Origin: an uncultured Clostridia bacterium
GTDB taxonomy: Bacteria > Bacillota > Clostridia > Oscillospirales > Butyricicoccaceae
Reading direction: 5' to 3'
Assembly: GCA_945947915.1 (NCBI GenBank)
Contig: CAMEZQ010000022.1
Location: forward strand, 1-35,875
Length of the DNA stretch: 35,875 nucleotides
Part shown: positions 23,114 through 31,352 of the stretch, piece after piece
Position numbering within the stretch: the first letter of the stretch is position 1
How the letters are laid out: each line of letters begins with the position of its first letter
The notes under the pieces: generated by a model
What the model saw: the letters and a program-made list of their open reading frames with translations, nothing else
What the model was told of the DNA's origin: nothing
Database searches by the model: none
Position numbers and translations under genes: made by a program

Positions 23114-24811
23114 TTACAGCAGCCCGATGTTCTTTTCGATATACTCCTCTGCCGCCTGTACGCTGCCTTTCAGCGCGCCGTCGTCGAAGGGGACGCGGAG
23201 CCCGGCGTTGCGCACCAGGCCCACGAAGGTCTGGCTGCCGCCCTGGCTGGTGTAGGCCATATAGTGATCCCATGCAGCCTGCCAGCCATCCCGGGTCATG
23301 ATCTCCATGATCTCCAGCGCCACCGTTTGGGCCAGGCAGTAGTCAATATAGTAAAACGGGTTGGTATAGATATGGAGCTGCCGCTGCCAGGTGCGGCCCT
23401 GGGAATAGAAAGGCAGATCTTCAAAGTCGATATAGGGGCGGTATTCCTTTTCCAACTCGGCCCACTTTTCATGGCGCTGGGCCGGCGTCAGATCGGGATT
23501 GTCGTAGACGATGTGCTGGAACTCATCGACCATGCAGCCGTAGGGCAGGAATTCCAGCGCGCCGATGAGGTGGATCAGCCGGGCCTGCTCGGTCTTGTCG
23601 CCGTAAAAGCGCTCCAGATAGGGCCAGCAGAGGAATTCCATCGACATGGAGTGGACCTCGCAGCTCTCCAGCGTCGGCTCGCTGAGGCCCAGCATCTCAT
23701 CGTCCTCCAGCATGATGGATGCGGCAAAGGCGTGGCCGCCCTCGTGGGTAAAGACCTCCACGTCCCCGGCCGTGCCGTTGAAATTGGCGAAGATGAACGG
23801 CGTTTTATACAGCGGCAGGGTCGAGCAATAGCCGCCGGTCATCTTGTTCTCCCGGGAATAGAGGTCGAAAGCCCCCATCTCGTCCATGCGGCCGATCATG
23901 GCGGCGGCACGGGGATCCAGCTCACGGTAAAGGGAAAGGCCGGCCTCGTACAAAGCCTCCTCCTCGACCACCGGCTTGGGGTTGCCGGCCAGCGTCATGA
24001 TGCCGTCGTCGTAAAGGGTGACGCGCTCGATGCCCAGGCGCTGGGCCTGCTGCTTTTTGAGCCGGGCCACCAGCGGCACCACATCCCGCTTGACCTGCTC
24101 CCGGAAATTGCGCACCATCTGGGGATCGTAGCTGTTGCGGGTCATGCGCAGATACCCCAGCGGCGTAAAGTTTTCAAAGCCCAGCGTGCGGGCCATGCGG
24201 GTGCGCACCTTGACCATGCGGTCGTAGATATCGTCATATTCGGCCGCCTTGGACAGGAAGGCGCGGGCCTCGGCCTCGAAGGCTTCCTTGCGGGTGGCGC
24301 GGTCGCGGTCGGTCTTGAATTTGCCCATTTTGGTCAGCGGATAGGTCTCGCCCCGGAACTCGACGGTCAGCGAGCCCTGCAGCTTCTGGTATTCGATCTC
24401 CAGCAGCGATTCCTCCTGCATCATGCCCAGGATCTCGGGCGAGATGGTCTTGAGGGCGATCTCTGCGTTGATGAAGGCCACCTTGCCGAAGCGTACCTCC
24501 ATCTGGGGCCGCCAGGGGCTTTCCAGCATGGCCTTGTAAAGCAGATTGAGCTTTTCCATCAGCGGCGGCGTGGCTTCGGCGTAATACTGCTCCTCGGCCT
24601 CGTAAAAGGCGTCGGCGGTGTTCTGGGTGGCGCGGATGGACGACAGGGCCAGCGTCGTCATCACCGTGCGCTCGGTCGCGGTGTAATCCAGCAGGACCTG
24701 CACGGCGGCCTCCGGCGTTTCGGCTTCCTGCATCCGCCGGGTATAGTCCAGCACCTGCGCGATGACGGCGGGCACGTCGAGCCGGGTATAGGGTATATCG
24801 TTGATCTTCAT
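23114..24811 (-). CDS. M3-family oligoendopeptidase
   Basis: 565 residues from the ATG at 24811, with AAAGGAGA upstream; the open frame extends to 24859 without a site. It is a zinc peptidase of family M3 (PepF-like), which cuts short peptides in the cytoplasm. The zinc motif HEGGH is at 356-360 (FTHEGGHAFAA) and the third ligand is Glu385 in ESCEVHSMSMEFL. GGYCSTLPLYKTPFIFANFNG before it and NPFYYIDYCLAQTVAL after it are typical. No signal peptide. Length matches the group annotated as M3 family oligoendopeptidase (about 560-570). It has its own promoter, divergent from the rnf operon. Confidence 0.94.
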   Translation of the reverse strand: MKINDIPYTRLDVPAVIAQVLDYTRRMQEAETPEAAVQVLLDYTATERTVMTTLALSSIRATQNTADAFYEAEEQYYAEATPPLMEKLNLLYKAMLESPWRPQMEVRFGKVAFINAEIALKTISPEILGMMQEESLLEIEYQKLQGSLTVEFRGETYPLTKMGKFKTDRDRATRKEAFEAEARAFLSKAAEYDDIYDRMVKVRTRMARTLGFENFTPLGYLRMTRNSYDPQMVRNFREQVKRDVVPLVARLKKQQAQRLGIERVTLYDDGIMTLAGNPKPVVEEEALYEAGLSLYRELDPRAAAMIGRMDEMGAFDLYSRENKMTGGYCSTLPLYKTPFIFANFNGTAGDVEVFTHEGGHAFAASIMLEDDEMLGLSEPTLESCEVHSMSMEFLCWPYLERFYGDKTEQARLIHLIGALEFLPYGCMVDEFQHIVYDNPDLTPAQRHEKWAELEKEYRPYIDFEDLPFYSQGRTWQRQLHIYTNPFYYIDYCLAQTVALEIMEIMTRDGWQAAWDHYMAYTSQGGSQTFVGLVRNAGLRVPFDDGALKGSVQAAEEYIEKNIGLL

Positions 24812-24936
24812 AGCCTTTCTCCTTTGGATCGTCGGGAATGGATGGGATCTGTTGCACACGGCCGGTCCTTCGGGCGGGCAAACGCAAAACTGACCGGCTT
24901 TTTACAGATATTTTCCCTTGTTTTTTTTACAATTTT

Positions 24937-24965
24937 ACTATACCCTTTTCTCCCTCGGAAGTCAA
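24937..24965 (-). promoter_or_regulatory. Promoter of the oligoendopeptidase gene
   Basis: On the minus strand TTGACT (24965-24960) and TATAGT (24942-24937) at 17-base spacing. The 326-base divergent region (24812-25137) holds this promoter and the rnf promoter, with A/T-rich sequence between them; no gene is seen there. Confidence 0.7.
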
Positions 24966-25040
24966 ATGCGGAAGCGTTAGTTTTTTAACAAAAAATTGCA
25001 AAAAAGCTTGACGAAGCGGGGCATTTATGGGGAAAAAGTG

Positions 25041-25069
25041 TTGTATTTACCCTATGCCTGTTGTATAAT
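25041..25069 (+). promoter_or_regulatory. Promoter of the rnf operon
   Basis: TTGTAT (25041-25046) and TATAAT (25064-25069) at 17-base spacing, about 70 bases before rnfC. Confidence 0.75.
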
Positions 25070-25137
25070 ATCTCTATTGGTTTTTTTATATGGCGCGTTT
25101 ATTTCTCCAGTCAATCTGATTTTTTAGAGGTGAAGTT

Positions 25138-26448
25138 ATGTCCCACACTTTCCAGGGCGGCGTTCATCCCGACGACAGCAAGTCGCTGACGAACCAGAAG
25201 CCCATCGAGCAGCTCCCCCCGCCGGAGCAGGTCATCCTTCCCATGTCGATGCACATCGGCGCACCCTGCAAGCCGATCGTCGCCGTGGGCGACCATGTCT
25301 GTCTGGGCCAGCGGATCGCCGAGGCCGCGGCGCCGGTATCGGCGCCCATCCACGCCACCGTTTCGGGCACCGTCAAGGCCATAGCCCCCATGGATCATCC
25401 GGGCGGCGGCAAGATGCTGTCGGTGGTGATCGAAAACGATTTCCAGGATACCCTCGACCCCTCGGTCCATCCCATCGACGACAGCGGCATGACGCCCGAG
25501 GAAATGATCGAATGCATCAAAAACGCCGGCATCGTCGGCCACGGCGGCGCGGCCTTCCCCACCCACATCAAGCTCTCTTCGGCGCTGGGCAAGGTGGACA
25601 CCGTCATCATCAACGCCGCCGAATGTGAGCCCTATCTGACCTCCGACCACCGCATCCTGCTGGAACAGCCGGGCGACGTTCTGGCCGGCATCCGGATCAT
25701 CCTGCGCATTCTGGGCCTGAAAAAAGCCCTGCTGGGCGTGGAAGTCAACAAGGAAAACGCCTTTGCCGGCATCCAGGCCCTGCTGCCCTCCGACGGCAGC
25801 ATCGAGCTGGTGCCCCTGGCCACCAAGTATCCCCAGGGCGCTGAAAAGCAGCTGATCAAATCGCTGACCAGCCGCGAAGTGCCTTCGGGCAAGCTGCCGG
25901 CCGACGCCGGATGCGCCGTTTTCAACGCCGATACGGCCGGCGCCATCTACCGCCTGTTCAGCAAGGGGTTGCCCATGTACCGCCGCATCGTCACGGTCTC
26001 CGGTCCGGCCATCGCCCTGCCCCGCAATCTGGAGGTCCGCATCGGCACCCCCATCAAAAACCTCATCGATTTCTGCGGCGGCTTTACCGAGCCCCCCACC
26101 AAGCTGCTGATGGGCGGCCCCATGATGGGCGTTGCCCTTTATACCGACGAAGCCCCCATCATCAAAGGCACCAACGGCATTCTGGCCTTCGCCGAAAAAG
26201 AGCCGCTGCACATCAGCGATCCCCGCTGCATCCGCTGCGGCCGCTGTGTGGAAAGCTGCCCCATGCAGCTGGTGCCCACCTATATTTATCAGGCCGTGAT
26301 GGCCGACAAGATGGACGACTGCCAGCGCTACAATCCCCTCGACTGCATCGAATGCGGCGTCTGCTCCTACATCTGTCCCGGCAAACTGCCGCTGACCCAG
26401 GGCATCCGCACGGCCAAGGCCAGGATCCTGGCCCAGCGCAAAAAGTAA
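25138..26448 (+). CDS. rnfC: Rnf complex subunit C
   Basis: 436 residues. RnfC is the peripheral subunit that binds NAD(H) and passes electrons in the Rnf complex, which couples ferredoxin oxidation by NAD+ to Na+ or H+ export. The start TFQGGVHPDDSKSLT, the barrel-sandwich stretch PVSAPIHATVSGTVKAI, GHGGAAFPTHIKL (nucleotide/FMN-binding) and EPYLTSDHRILLE are typical. Two 4Fe-4S motifs lie near the end: CIRCGRCVESCP and CIECGVCSYICP. GAGGTG precedes the ATG. It is the first gene of rnfCDGEAB, the order used by Clostridia, with short gaps or overlaps throughout. Confidence 0.97.
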   Translation: MSHTFQGGVHPDDSKSLTNQKPIEQLPPPEQVILPMSMHIGAPCKPIVAVGDHVCLGQRIAEAAAPVSAPIHATVSGTVKAIAPMDHPGGGKMLSVVIENDFQDTLDPSVHPIDDSGMTPEEMIECIKNAGIVGHGGAAFPTHIKLSSALGKVDTVIINAAECEPYLTSDHRILLEQPGDVLAGIRIILRILGLKKALLGVEVNKENAFAGIQALLPSDGSIELVPLATKYPQGAEKQLIKSLTSREVPSGKLPADAGCAVFNADTAGAIYRLFSKGLPMYRRIVTVSGPAIALPRNLEVRIGTPIKNLIDFCGGFTEPPTKLLMGGPMMGVALYTDEAPIIKGTNGILAFAEKEPLHISDPRCIRCGRCVESCPMQLVPTYIYQAVMADKMDDCQRYNPLDCIECGVCSYICPGKLPLTQGIRTAKARILAQRKK

Positions 26449-26463
26449 AGGGAGGTAGATAAG

Positions 26464-27474
26464 ATGAACGATCTTTCCAAGCTCAAAGTCAGTTCCTCGC
26501 CCCACATCCGTGCCGAGGACACCACCGGCAGGATCATGCTCGACGTGATCATCGCCCTGCTGCCCGCCCTTGCCATCGGCATTTTCGTCTACGGCCTGCG
26601 CGCGCTGACCGTCACCCTTTTGTCGGCCGCCGCCTGCGTCTTTTTTGAATGGATCTACGAGCTGCTGGCCCACAAACCTCTGACCATCTACGACGGATCG
26701 GCCGTCGTCACCGGCGTTCTGCTGGCCTTCTGTCTGCCGGTGTCGGTGCCCATGTGGGTCGTCCTGCTGGGCGATCTTTTCGCCATCGTCATCGTCAAGC
26801 AGCTCTTCGGCGGCATCGGCAAGAACTTCGTCAATCCCGCGCTGGCCGGACGTGCCTTCCTGCTGGCGTCCTTTGCCGGCATTGTCGGCATCACCCCCAA
26901 GATCCGCACGGCGCTGCCTCTCTTCACCACGCCGGTCGACGTGGTCACGGCCGCCACGCCTCTGAGCCAGATGAAATCCGGCGCCCTGCCCGACGTTTCC
27001 GCTCTGCAGAGCGCCCTGGGCATGGTGGGCGGCTCCATCGGTGAGATCTCGGCCTTCGCCCTGCTGGCCGGCGGCCTCTATCTGATCTACCGCAAGGTCA
27101 TCTCCCCCCGCATCCCGCTGACCTATCTGGGCACCGTCGCCCTTCTGACCTTCCTCTTCCCCCGCGGCAACGGCCACGTGGAATGGATGCTCTGCCAGCT
27201 GGTATCCGGCGGCTTGATGCTGGGCGCCATCTTCATGGCCACCGACTATACCACCTCGCCCATCACCCGGCGGGGACAGCTGATCTTCGGCATCGGCTGC
27301 GGCGCCATCACCGTGCTGATCCGGTATTTCGGCACCTATCCCGAAGGCGTGTCCTACGCCATTCTCGTGATGAACCTCTTCGTGCCGCTGATCGAGCGCT
27401 ATACCATCCCCCGCAAGTTCGGCGCGCCGGCCAATGTAAAAAAAGAAAAAGGAGGCGTCAAGGTTGAAAAATAA
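26464..27474 (+). CDS. rnfD: Rnf complex subunit D
   Basis: 336-residue integral membrane subunit with about nine hydrophobic segments, resembling NqrB. The covalent FMN site appears as DVVTAATP, with Thr165 the likely attachment residue. SSPHIRAEDTTGRIMLDVIIALLP at the start and GKNFVNPALAGRAFLL are standard for the family. It starts 15 bases after rnfC with GGGAGGT upstream, and its end overlaps the TTG start of rnfG by 11 bases. The last residues (VKKEKGGVKVEK) are a basic cytoplasmic tail. Confidence 0.96.
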   Translation: MNDLSKLKVSSSPHIRAEDTTGRIMLDVIIALLPALAIGIFVYGLRALTVTLLSAAACVFFEWIYELLAHKPLTIYDGSAVVTGVLLAFCLPVSVPMWVVLLGDLFAIVIVKQLFGGIGKNFVNPALAGRAFLLASFAGIVGITPKIRTALPLFTTPVDVVTAATPLSQMKSGALPDVSALQSALGMVGGSIGEISAFALLAGGLYLIYRKVISPRIPLTYLGTVALLTFLFPRGNGHVEWMLCQLVSGGLMLGAIFMATDYTTSPITRRGQLIFGIGCGAITVLIRYFGTYPEGVSYAILVMNLFVPLIERYTIPRKFGAPANVKKEKGGVKVEK

Positions 27475-28030
27475 CGATTACATCCGCCTGGGCGGTATCC
27501 TGCTGGCCATCACCTCGGTGGTCGCCCTGCTTCTCGGTTTCTTCAACGATGCCACCCGCGATATTATCGCCGCTTCCAAGGAGGAGGCCAAGATCGCCTC
27601 CATGCAGTCGGTCATGCCCCAGGCCGCCGCCTTCACCCTGCTGGAGGGCAAGGCCGCCGGCAGCGCCGCCGAAGTCCAGGCGGCCAGCGACGCCCAGGGC
27701 ACATCTTTGGGCTGGTGCTTCACCATGACCCCCAAGGGCTACGGCGGCACCATCACGCTGATGGTGGGCGTCAACACCGACCTGACCGTTTCCGGCGTCG
27801 AGATCGTCGATCACGGTGAAACGGCCGGTCTGGGTGCCAACGCCCAGAATCCCCAGTGGCTGAGCCAGTTTACCGGCAAAAGCGGCACGCTGAGCGTCGT
27901 CAAAAACGCGCCGCAGGACGACCAGATCCAGGCCGTCACCAGCGCCACCATCACTTCCAAGGCCGTCACCGGCGCCGTCAACGAGGCTCTGGCGCTGGCC
28001 GCAGACCTTGCAGAGGAGGCTGCCCAATGA
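27464..28030 (+). CDS. rnfG: Rnf complex subunit G
   Basis: 188 residues, starting at TTG (27464), which has AGGAGG eight bases upstream inside the end of rnfD and leads directly into the expected start KNNDYIRLGGILLAITSVVALLL, one N-terminal membrane helix. The rest lies outside the membrane and carries the FMN attachment motif VTSATITS (158-165, Thr162 the likely flavin site). The non-ATG start may set a lower translation rate than its neighbours. Its stop overlaps the rnfE start (ATGA). Confidence 0.95.
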   Translation: MKNNDYIRLGGILLAITSVVALLLGFFNDATRDIIAASKEEAKIASMQSVMPQAAAFTLLEGKAAGSAAEVQAASDAQGTSLGWCFTMTPKGYGGTITLMVGVNTDLTVSGVEIVDHGETAGLGANAQNPQWLSQFTGKSGTLSVVKNAPQDDQIQAVTSATITSKAVTGAVNEALALAADLAEEAAQ

Positions 28031-28635
28031 AAAACTTCATGAATCAGCTCAAAGAGGGCATACTGACCAACAACCCCATTTTCGTCCAGCTCATCGGCCT
28101 GTGCTCCACGCTGGCCGTCAGCACGACGCTGCAGAACGGCCTGGGCATGGGGCTGGCTGTCACCATCGTTCTGATGTGCTCCAACCTGGTCATCTCGCTG
28201 CTGCGCAGAATTATCCCCAACCAGATCCGCATCGCCGCCTATATCGTCATCATCGCCGGCTTCGTCACCATCGTCGACCTTTCCATGCAGGCCTGGCTGC
28301 CCGAGCTTTCCGAATCTCTGGGTCTCTTTATTCCTCTGATCGTCGTCAACTGCCTGATCCTGGCACGCGCCGAAGCCTTTGCCTCCAAGAATCCGCCCCT
28401 TCTCTCGCTGATCGACGGTCTGACCATGGGGATCGGCTTCACCATCGCCATCAGCCTGATCAGCGCCGTGCGCGAGCTGCTGGGTTCCGGCAGCCTGCTG
28501 GGCATCCCCGTCTTCGGCAGCGGCTATACCCCCATCATCATGATCATCCTGCCGGCCGGCGGTTTCCTGACCCTGGGCATCCTGATGGCGGTTTTTCAGT
28601 ATCTTATGCATAAATACAAGAAGGAGGAGAACTGA
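28027..28635 (+). CDS. rnfE: Rnf complex subunit E
   Basis: 202 residues from the ATG at 28027, which overlaps the rnfG stop (ATGA). Integral membrane subunit with about six helices, homologous to NqrD and to RnfA. NPIFVQLIGLCSTLAVSTTLQNGLGMG and LRRIIPNQIRIAAYIVIIAG near the start and PLIVVNCLILARAEAFA in the middle are family signatures; the cysteines in the LGLC and VNC segments are candidates for the intramembrane Fe-S cluster shared with RnfA. Confidence 0.96.
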   Translation: MKNFMNQLKEGILTNNPIFVQLIGLCSTLAVSTTLQNGLGMGLAVTIVLMCSNLVISLLRRIIPNQIRIAAYIVIIAGFVTIVDLSMQAWLPELSESLGLFIPLIVVNCLILARAEAFASKNPPLLSLIDGLTMGIGFTIAISLISAVRELLGSGSLLGIPVFGSGYTPIIMIILPAGGFLTLGILMAVFQYLMHKYKKEEN

Positions 28636-28637
28636 GC

Positions 28638-29225
28638 ATGCACGGACTGACCTATTACTTTTCCCTTTCCCTGTCGGCCATCCTGATCGAAAACTTCATC
28701 TTCGTTAAATTCCTCGGCTGCTGCCCCTTCTTCGGCGTTTCCAAAAACACCGAGACCGCCATGGGCATGGGCGTCGCCGTTACCTTCGTCATGACGGTGG
28801 CTTCCGCCGTCACCACGCTGGTCAACACCTATCTGCTGGGCGAGACCTACGCCTATATGCAGACCGTCGTGTTTATCCTCATCATCGCGGCGCTGGTCCA
28901 GTTCATCGAAATGTTCCTGATGAAGTCCATGCCGGCGCTTTATGAATCGCTGGGCATCTATCTGCCCCTGATCACCACCAACTGCGCCGTGCTGGGCGTG
29001 GCCAACCTCAACGTTTCCAACGGCCTCGATTTCATCAGCGCCATCATCTATGGCTTCTCGGCCGGTATCGGCTTCACGCTGGCCATCGTGCTTTTCGCCT
29101 CGGTGCGCGAACGTCTGGAATACGCCGATTATCCCAAATGCTTCAAGGGCTTTCCCATCGCGCTGGTGGCGGCTTCGCTGCTCTCCATCGCCTTTATGGG
29201 CTTCCAGGGCCTGTCGATCTTTTAA
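28638..29225 (+). CDS. rnfA: Rnf complex subunit A
   Basis: 195 residues with six membrane helices, homologous to NqrE. ENFIFVKFLGCCPFFGVSK and PLITTNCAVLGVANLN are the paired half-signatures, containing the cysteines expected to hold the membrane Fe-S cluster with RnfE. AGGAGGAG precedes the ATG and the gene starts two bases after the rnfE stop. The topology is the mirror of RnfE. Confidence 0.96.
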   Translation: MHGLTYYFSLSLSAILIENFIFVKFLGCCPFFGVSKNTETAMGMGVAVTFVMTVASAVTTLVNTYLLGETYAYMQTVVFILIIAALVQFIEMFLMKSMPALYESLGIYLPLITTNCAVLGVANLNVSNGLDFISAIIYGFSAGIGFTLAIVLFASVRERLEYADYPKCFKGFPIALVAASLLSIAFMGFQGLSIF

Positions 29226-29267
29226 GCCGCGCGCTGTCAATCCGACTTCTTTTGTGAGGTAATTTGT

Positions 29268-30071
29268 ATGCAAACATTTGTATTTCCCGTCCTGATCCTC
29301 GGCGGCCTCGGCCTGTTCTTCGGCCTGCTGCTGGCTCTGGGCTCCAAGATCTTCCATGTGGATAAGGACCCCCGGCTGGAGCAGATCGTGGAAGCCCTGC
29401 CCGGCGCCAACTGCGGCGGCTGCGGCTTTTCCGGCTGCTCGGCCTGCGCCAACGCCATCCTTCGCGGCGACGCGCCGGTGAGCGCATGTCCGGTGGGCGG
29501 CGCCAAATCGGCCGACGCCATCGCCGCCGTTCTCGGTGTTGAAGCCGGCAATACGGTGCGCATGGTGGCGCACGTCAACTGCCGCGGCGGCATCAACGCC
29601 AAGAGAAAGTATGAATATGAGGGCCTGGAAGACTGCCTGGCCGCTTCCCGCGTTGCCGGCGGTCCGCTGGAATGCCCCTACGGCTGCCTGGGTCTGGGCT
29701 CCTGCACCAAGGCCTGCCCCTACGACGCCATCCATGTAGTCAACGGCGTTGCCGTCGTTGACGCGGAAAAATGCCGGGCCTGCGGCAAGTGCGTCGCCGC
29801 CTGCCCCCGTCACATCATCTCGGTGGTGCGGGAGACCGAGGACGTGTTCGTCAGCTGCTCTTCCCATCAGAAGGGCGGCGACCTGCGCAAGATCTGCAAC
29901 ATCGGCTGCATCGGCTGCATGCTCTGCCAGCGCAACTGTCCGGTGGGCGCCATCACGGTCAGCGACAATCTGGCCTCCATCGATTACGAAAAGTGCATCC
30001 ACTGCGGCAAATGCGCCGAAGTCTGCCCCAGAAAACTGATTGTCAAGGCCAGCGACAGTGTGATAGAATAA
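29268..30071 (+). CDS. rnfB: Rnf complex subunit B (ferredoxin-type)
   Basis: 267 residues: an N-terminal membrane anchor (FVFPVLILGGLGLFFGLLLALG), then ALPGANCGGCGFSGCSACANAIL, the Fe-S domain typical of RnfB, then several 4Fe-4S motifs (CTKACP after CPYGCLGLGS, CRACGKCVAACP, CIGCMLCQRNCP, CIHCGKCAEVCP). It takes electrons from reduced ferredoxin and passes them into the complex. It is the last rnf gene; no terminator separates it from the next gene 56 bases away. Confidence 0.96.
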   Translation: MQTFVFPVLILGGLGLFFGLLLALGSKIFHVDKDPRLEQIVEALPGANCGGCGFSGCSACANAILRGDAPVSACPVGGAKSADAIAAVLGVEAGNTVRMVAHVNCRGGINAKRKYEYEGLEDCLAASRVAGGPLECPYGCLGLGSCTKACPYDAIHVVNGVAVVDAEKCRACGKCVAACPRHIISVVRETEDVFVSCSSHQKGGDLRKICNIGCIGCMLCQRNCPVGAITVSDNLASIDYEKCIHCGKCAEVCPRKLIVKASDSVIE

Positions 30072-30127
30072 TACGACAGAACAGAAAATATCCGATCCCC
30101 TTGGAGCGCTGACGGAGGCGATCTTCC

Positions 30128-31264
30128 ATGCAAAGACGAAAGAGTTATTATAAAGCCTATAAAGGCCGGCGGTCCTCCCGCAGCAAGCTGCTGCTGTGCT
30201 TTGCCGTTCTGGCTTTTCTGCTGGCTTTGCTGGCGCTTGCCTATTTCATTCTGCCGGAGTTCATCGTGTTTACGGCCGACGGTTTCCATTTCACCTTCCA
30301 GCCGGAGCCCGGGCAGACGGCGGAGGAACAGCAGCCCGACGGCTCCGACGCGGAGGAAGACCTCCCCATCGTCATCAACGGCCAGCCCGCCGGCGGCGAC
30401 ACACCCTCCACCGGCGCCGATCCTGCCGGCGAGACGACGCAGGCTCCGGCCTTTCCCGCGCTGCTGGGCGTCAGCGACAATATTTCCAATCTGCTGCGCA
30501 GCGGTTATGCCGGAGGATTGGAGAAAGCGGCGCTGGAACGGGGCTGCAATACGCTGTGCTTTACGGTCAAAGGCACCGACGGCATTGTGCAGATCCCGAT
30601 GGTGTCGGCCTATTCCACCCAGGCGGCCCAGCGGGCCGACGCCCAGGATATACGGGAGGCTCTGGATCTGCTGGCCGACAGCGACATCTATCTGGCCGCC
30701 CGCATCACGGCTCTGTGTGACGACGCGGCCGCCCACGCCTTTCCGGAAAGCGCCCTCCGCACCGACAGCGGCGCCGCCTGGCTCGACCGCGGCAATATCG
30801 GCTGGATCGATCCCCGCAGCGACATGGCGGCCGAATATCTCTGCGATCTGATCCACGCCTGCAAAAACGCCGGCTTCGACGCCGTGGTTTTCGACCATCT
30901 CTGCTTTCCCTATGCCGGCAGGACCGGGCTGATCGACTACGGCGGCGAGCTCCAGGCCGAAGGCCGCGCGGCGACGCTGGAATCCCTGTTTCAGCAGCTG
31001 CGGGCGACGGCCGATAAAGAAGGCATCTCCCTCTCCGTCGTTCTGGAACAGGACGGCGCAGACACCGCCCTCAGCGGCCAATCGGCCGAATTGCTGGCCC
31101 GGTATTTTCACACCATCTTCGTCGAAGGCACCCTGTCGGCACAGGAAGAGGCCGATCTCCGTGCCGCCGTCGCCGACAGCGGCTGCCGCATGGGCACCAT
31201 CCACAAAAACGCCTTCCGCCTGCCCTCCGGCGACGATTCGGTCATCGCCGGCTATCTGGAATAA
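30128..31264 (+). CDS. DUF4015 glycoside hydrolase-like membrane-anchored protein
   Basis: 378 residues with a basic N-terminus, one membrane helix (about 20-42), an acidic/Pro-rich linker (50-110) and a C-terminal barrel-like domain from about 115. FTVKGTDGIVQIPMVS, IYLAARITALCDD, WLDRGNIGWIDPRSDMAAEYLCDLIHACKNAGFDAVVFDHLCFPY are the recognisable strands of the DUF4015 putative glycosyl hydrolase family; Asp in GWIDP and VFDHLCFP are the best candidates for active-site positions. The substrate may be cell-wall or exopolysaccharide, but none is proven. A GGAGG site precedes the ATG. The gene follows rnfB closely and probably shares its transcript. A terminator follows. Confidence 0.8.
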   Translation: MQRRKSYYKAYKGRRSSRSKLLLCFAVLAFLLALLALAYFILPEFIVFTADGFHFTFQPEPGQTAEEQQPDGSDAEEDLPIVINGQPAGGDTPSTGADPAGETTQAPAFPALLGVSDNISNLLRSGYAGGLEKAALERGCNTLCFTVKGTDGIVQIPMVSAYSTQAAQRADAQDIREALDLLADSDIYLAARITALCDDAAAHAFPESALRTDSGAAWLDRGNIGWIDPRSDMAAEYLCDLIHACKNAGFDAVVFDHLCFPYAGRTGLIDYGGELQAEGRAATLESLFQQLRATADKEGISLSVVLEQDGADTALSGQSAELLARYFHTIFVEGTLSAQEEADLRAAVADSGCRMGTIHKNAFRLPSGDDSVIAGYLE

Positions 31265-31317
31265 AGAAACGACGCGACCGAAGGCCGCGCCGTCTCCCAA
31301 AAGACATATTGGATTTG

Positions 31318-31352
31318 AATGGCTTCCGTCTGATGGCGGAAGCCATTTTTTT
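31318..31352 (+). terminator. Terminator after the DUF4015 gene
   Basis: Perfect 11-bp stem AATGGCTTCCG/CGGAAGCCATT (31318-31328 and 31337-31347) with an 8-base loop and seven T. The T-run touches the stop codon of the opposite-strand M56 gene. Confidence 0.92.

Noticed and set aside
25111..30002. Long minus-strand open frames opposite the rnf genes
   Set aside because: They are antisense shadows; the plus-strand products are complete Rnf subunits in operon order.
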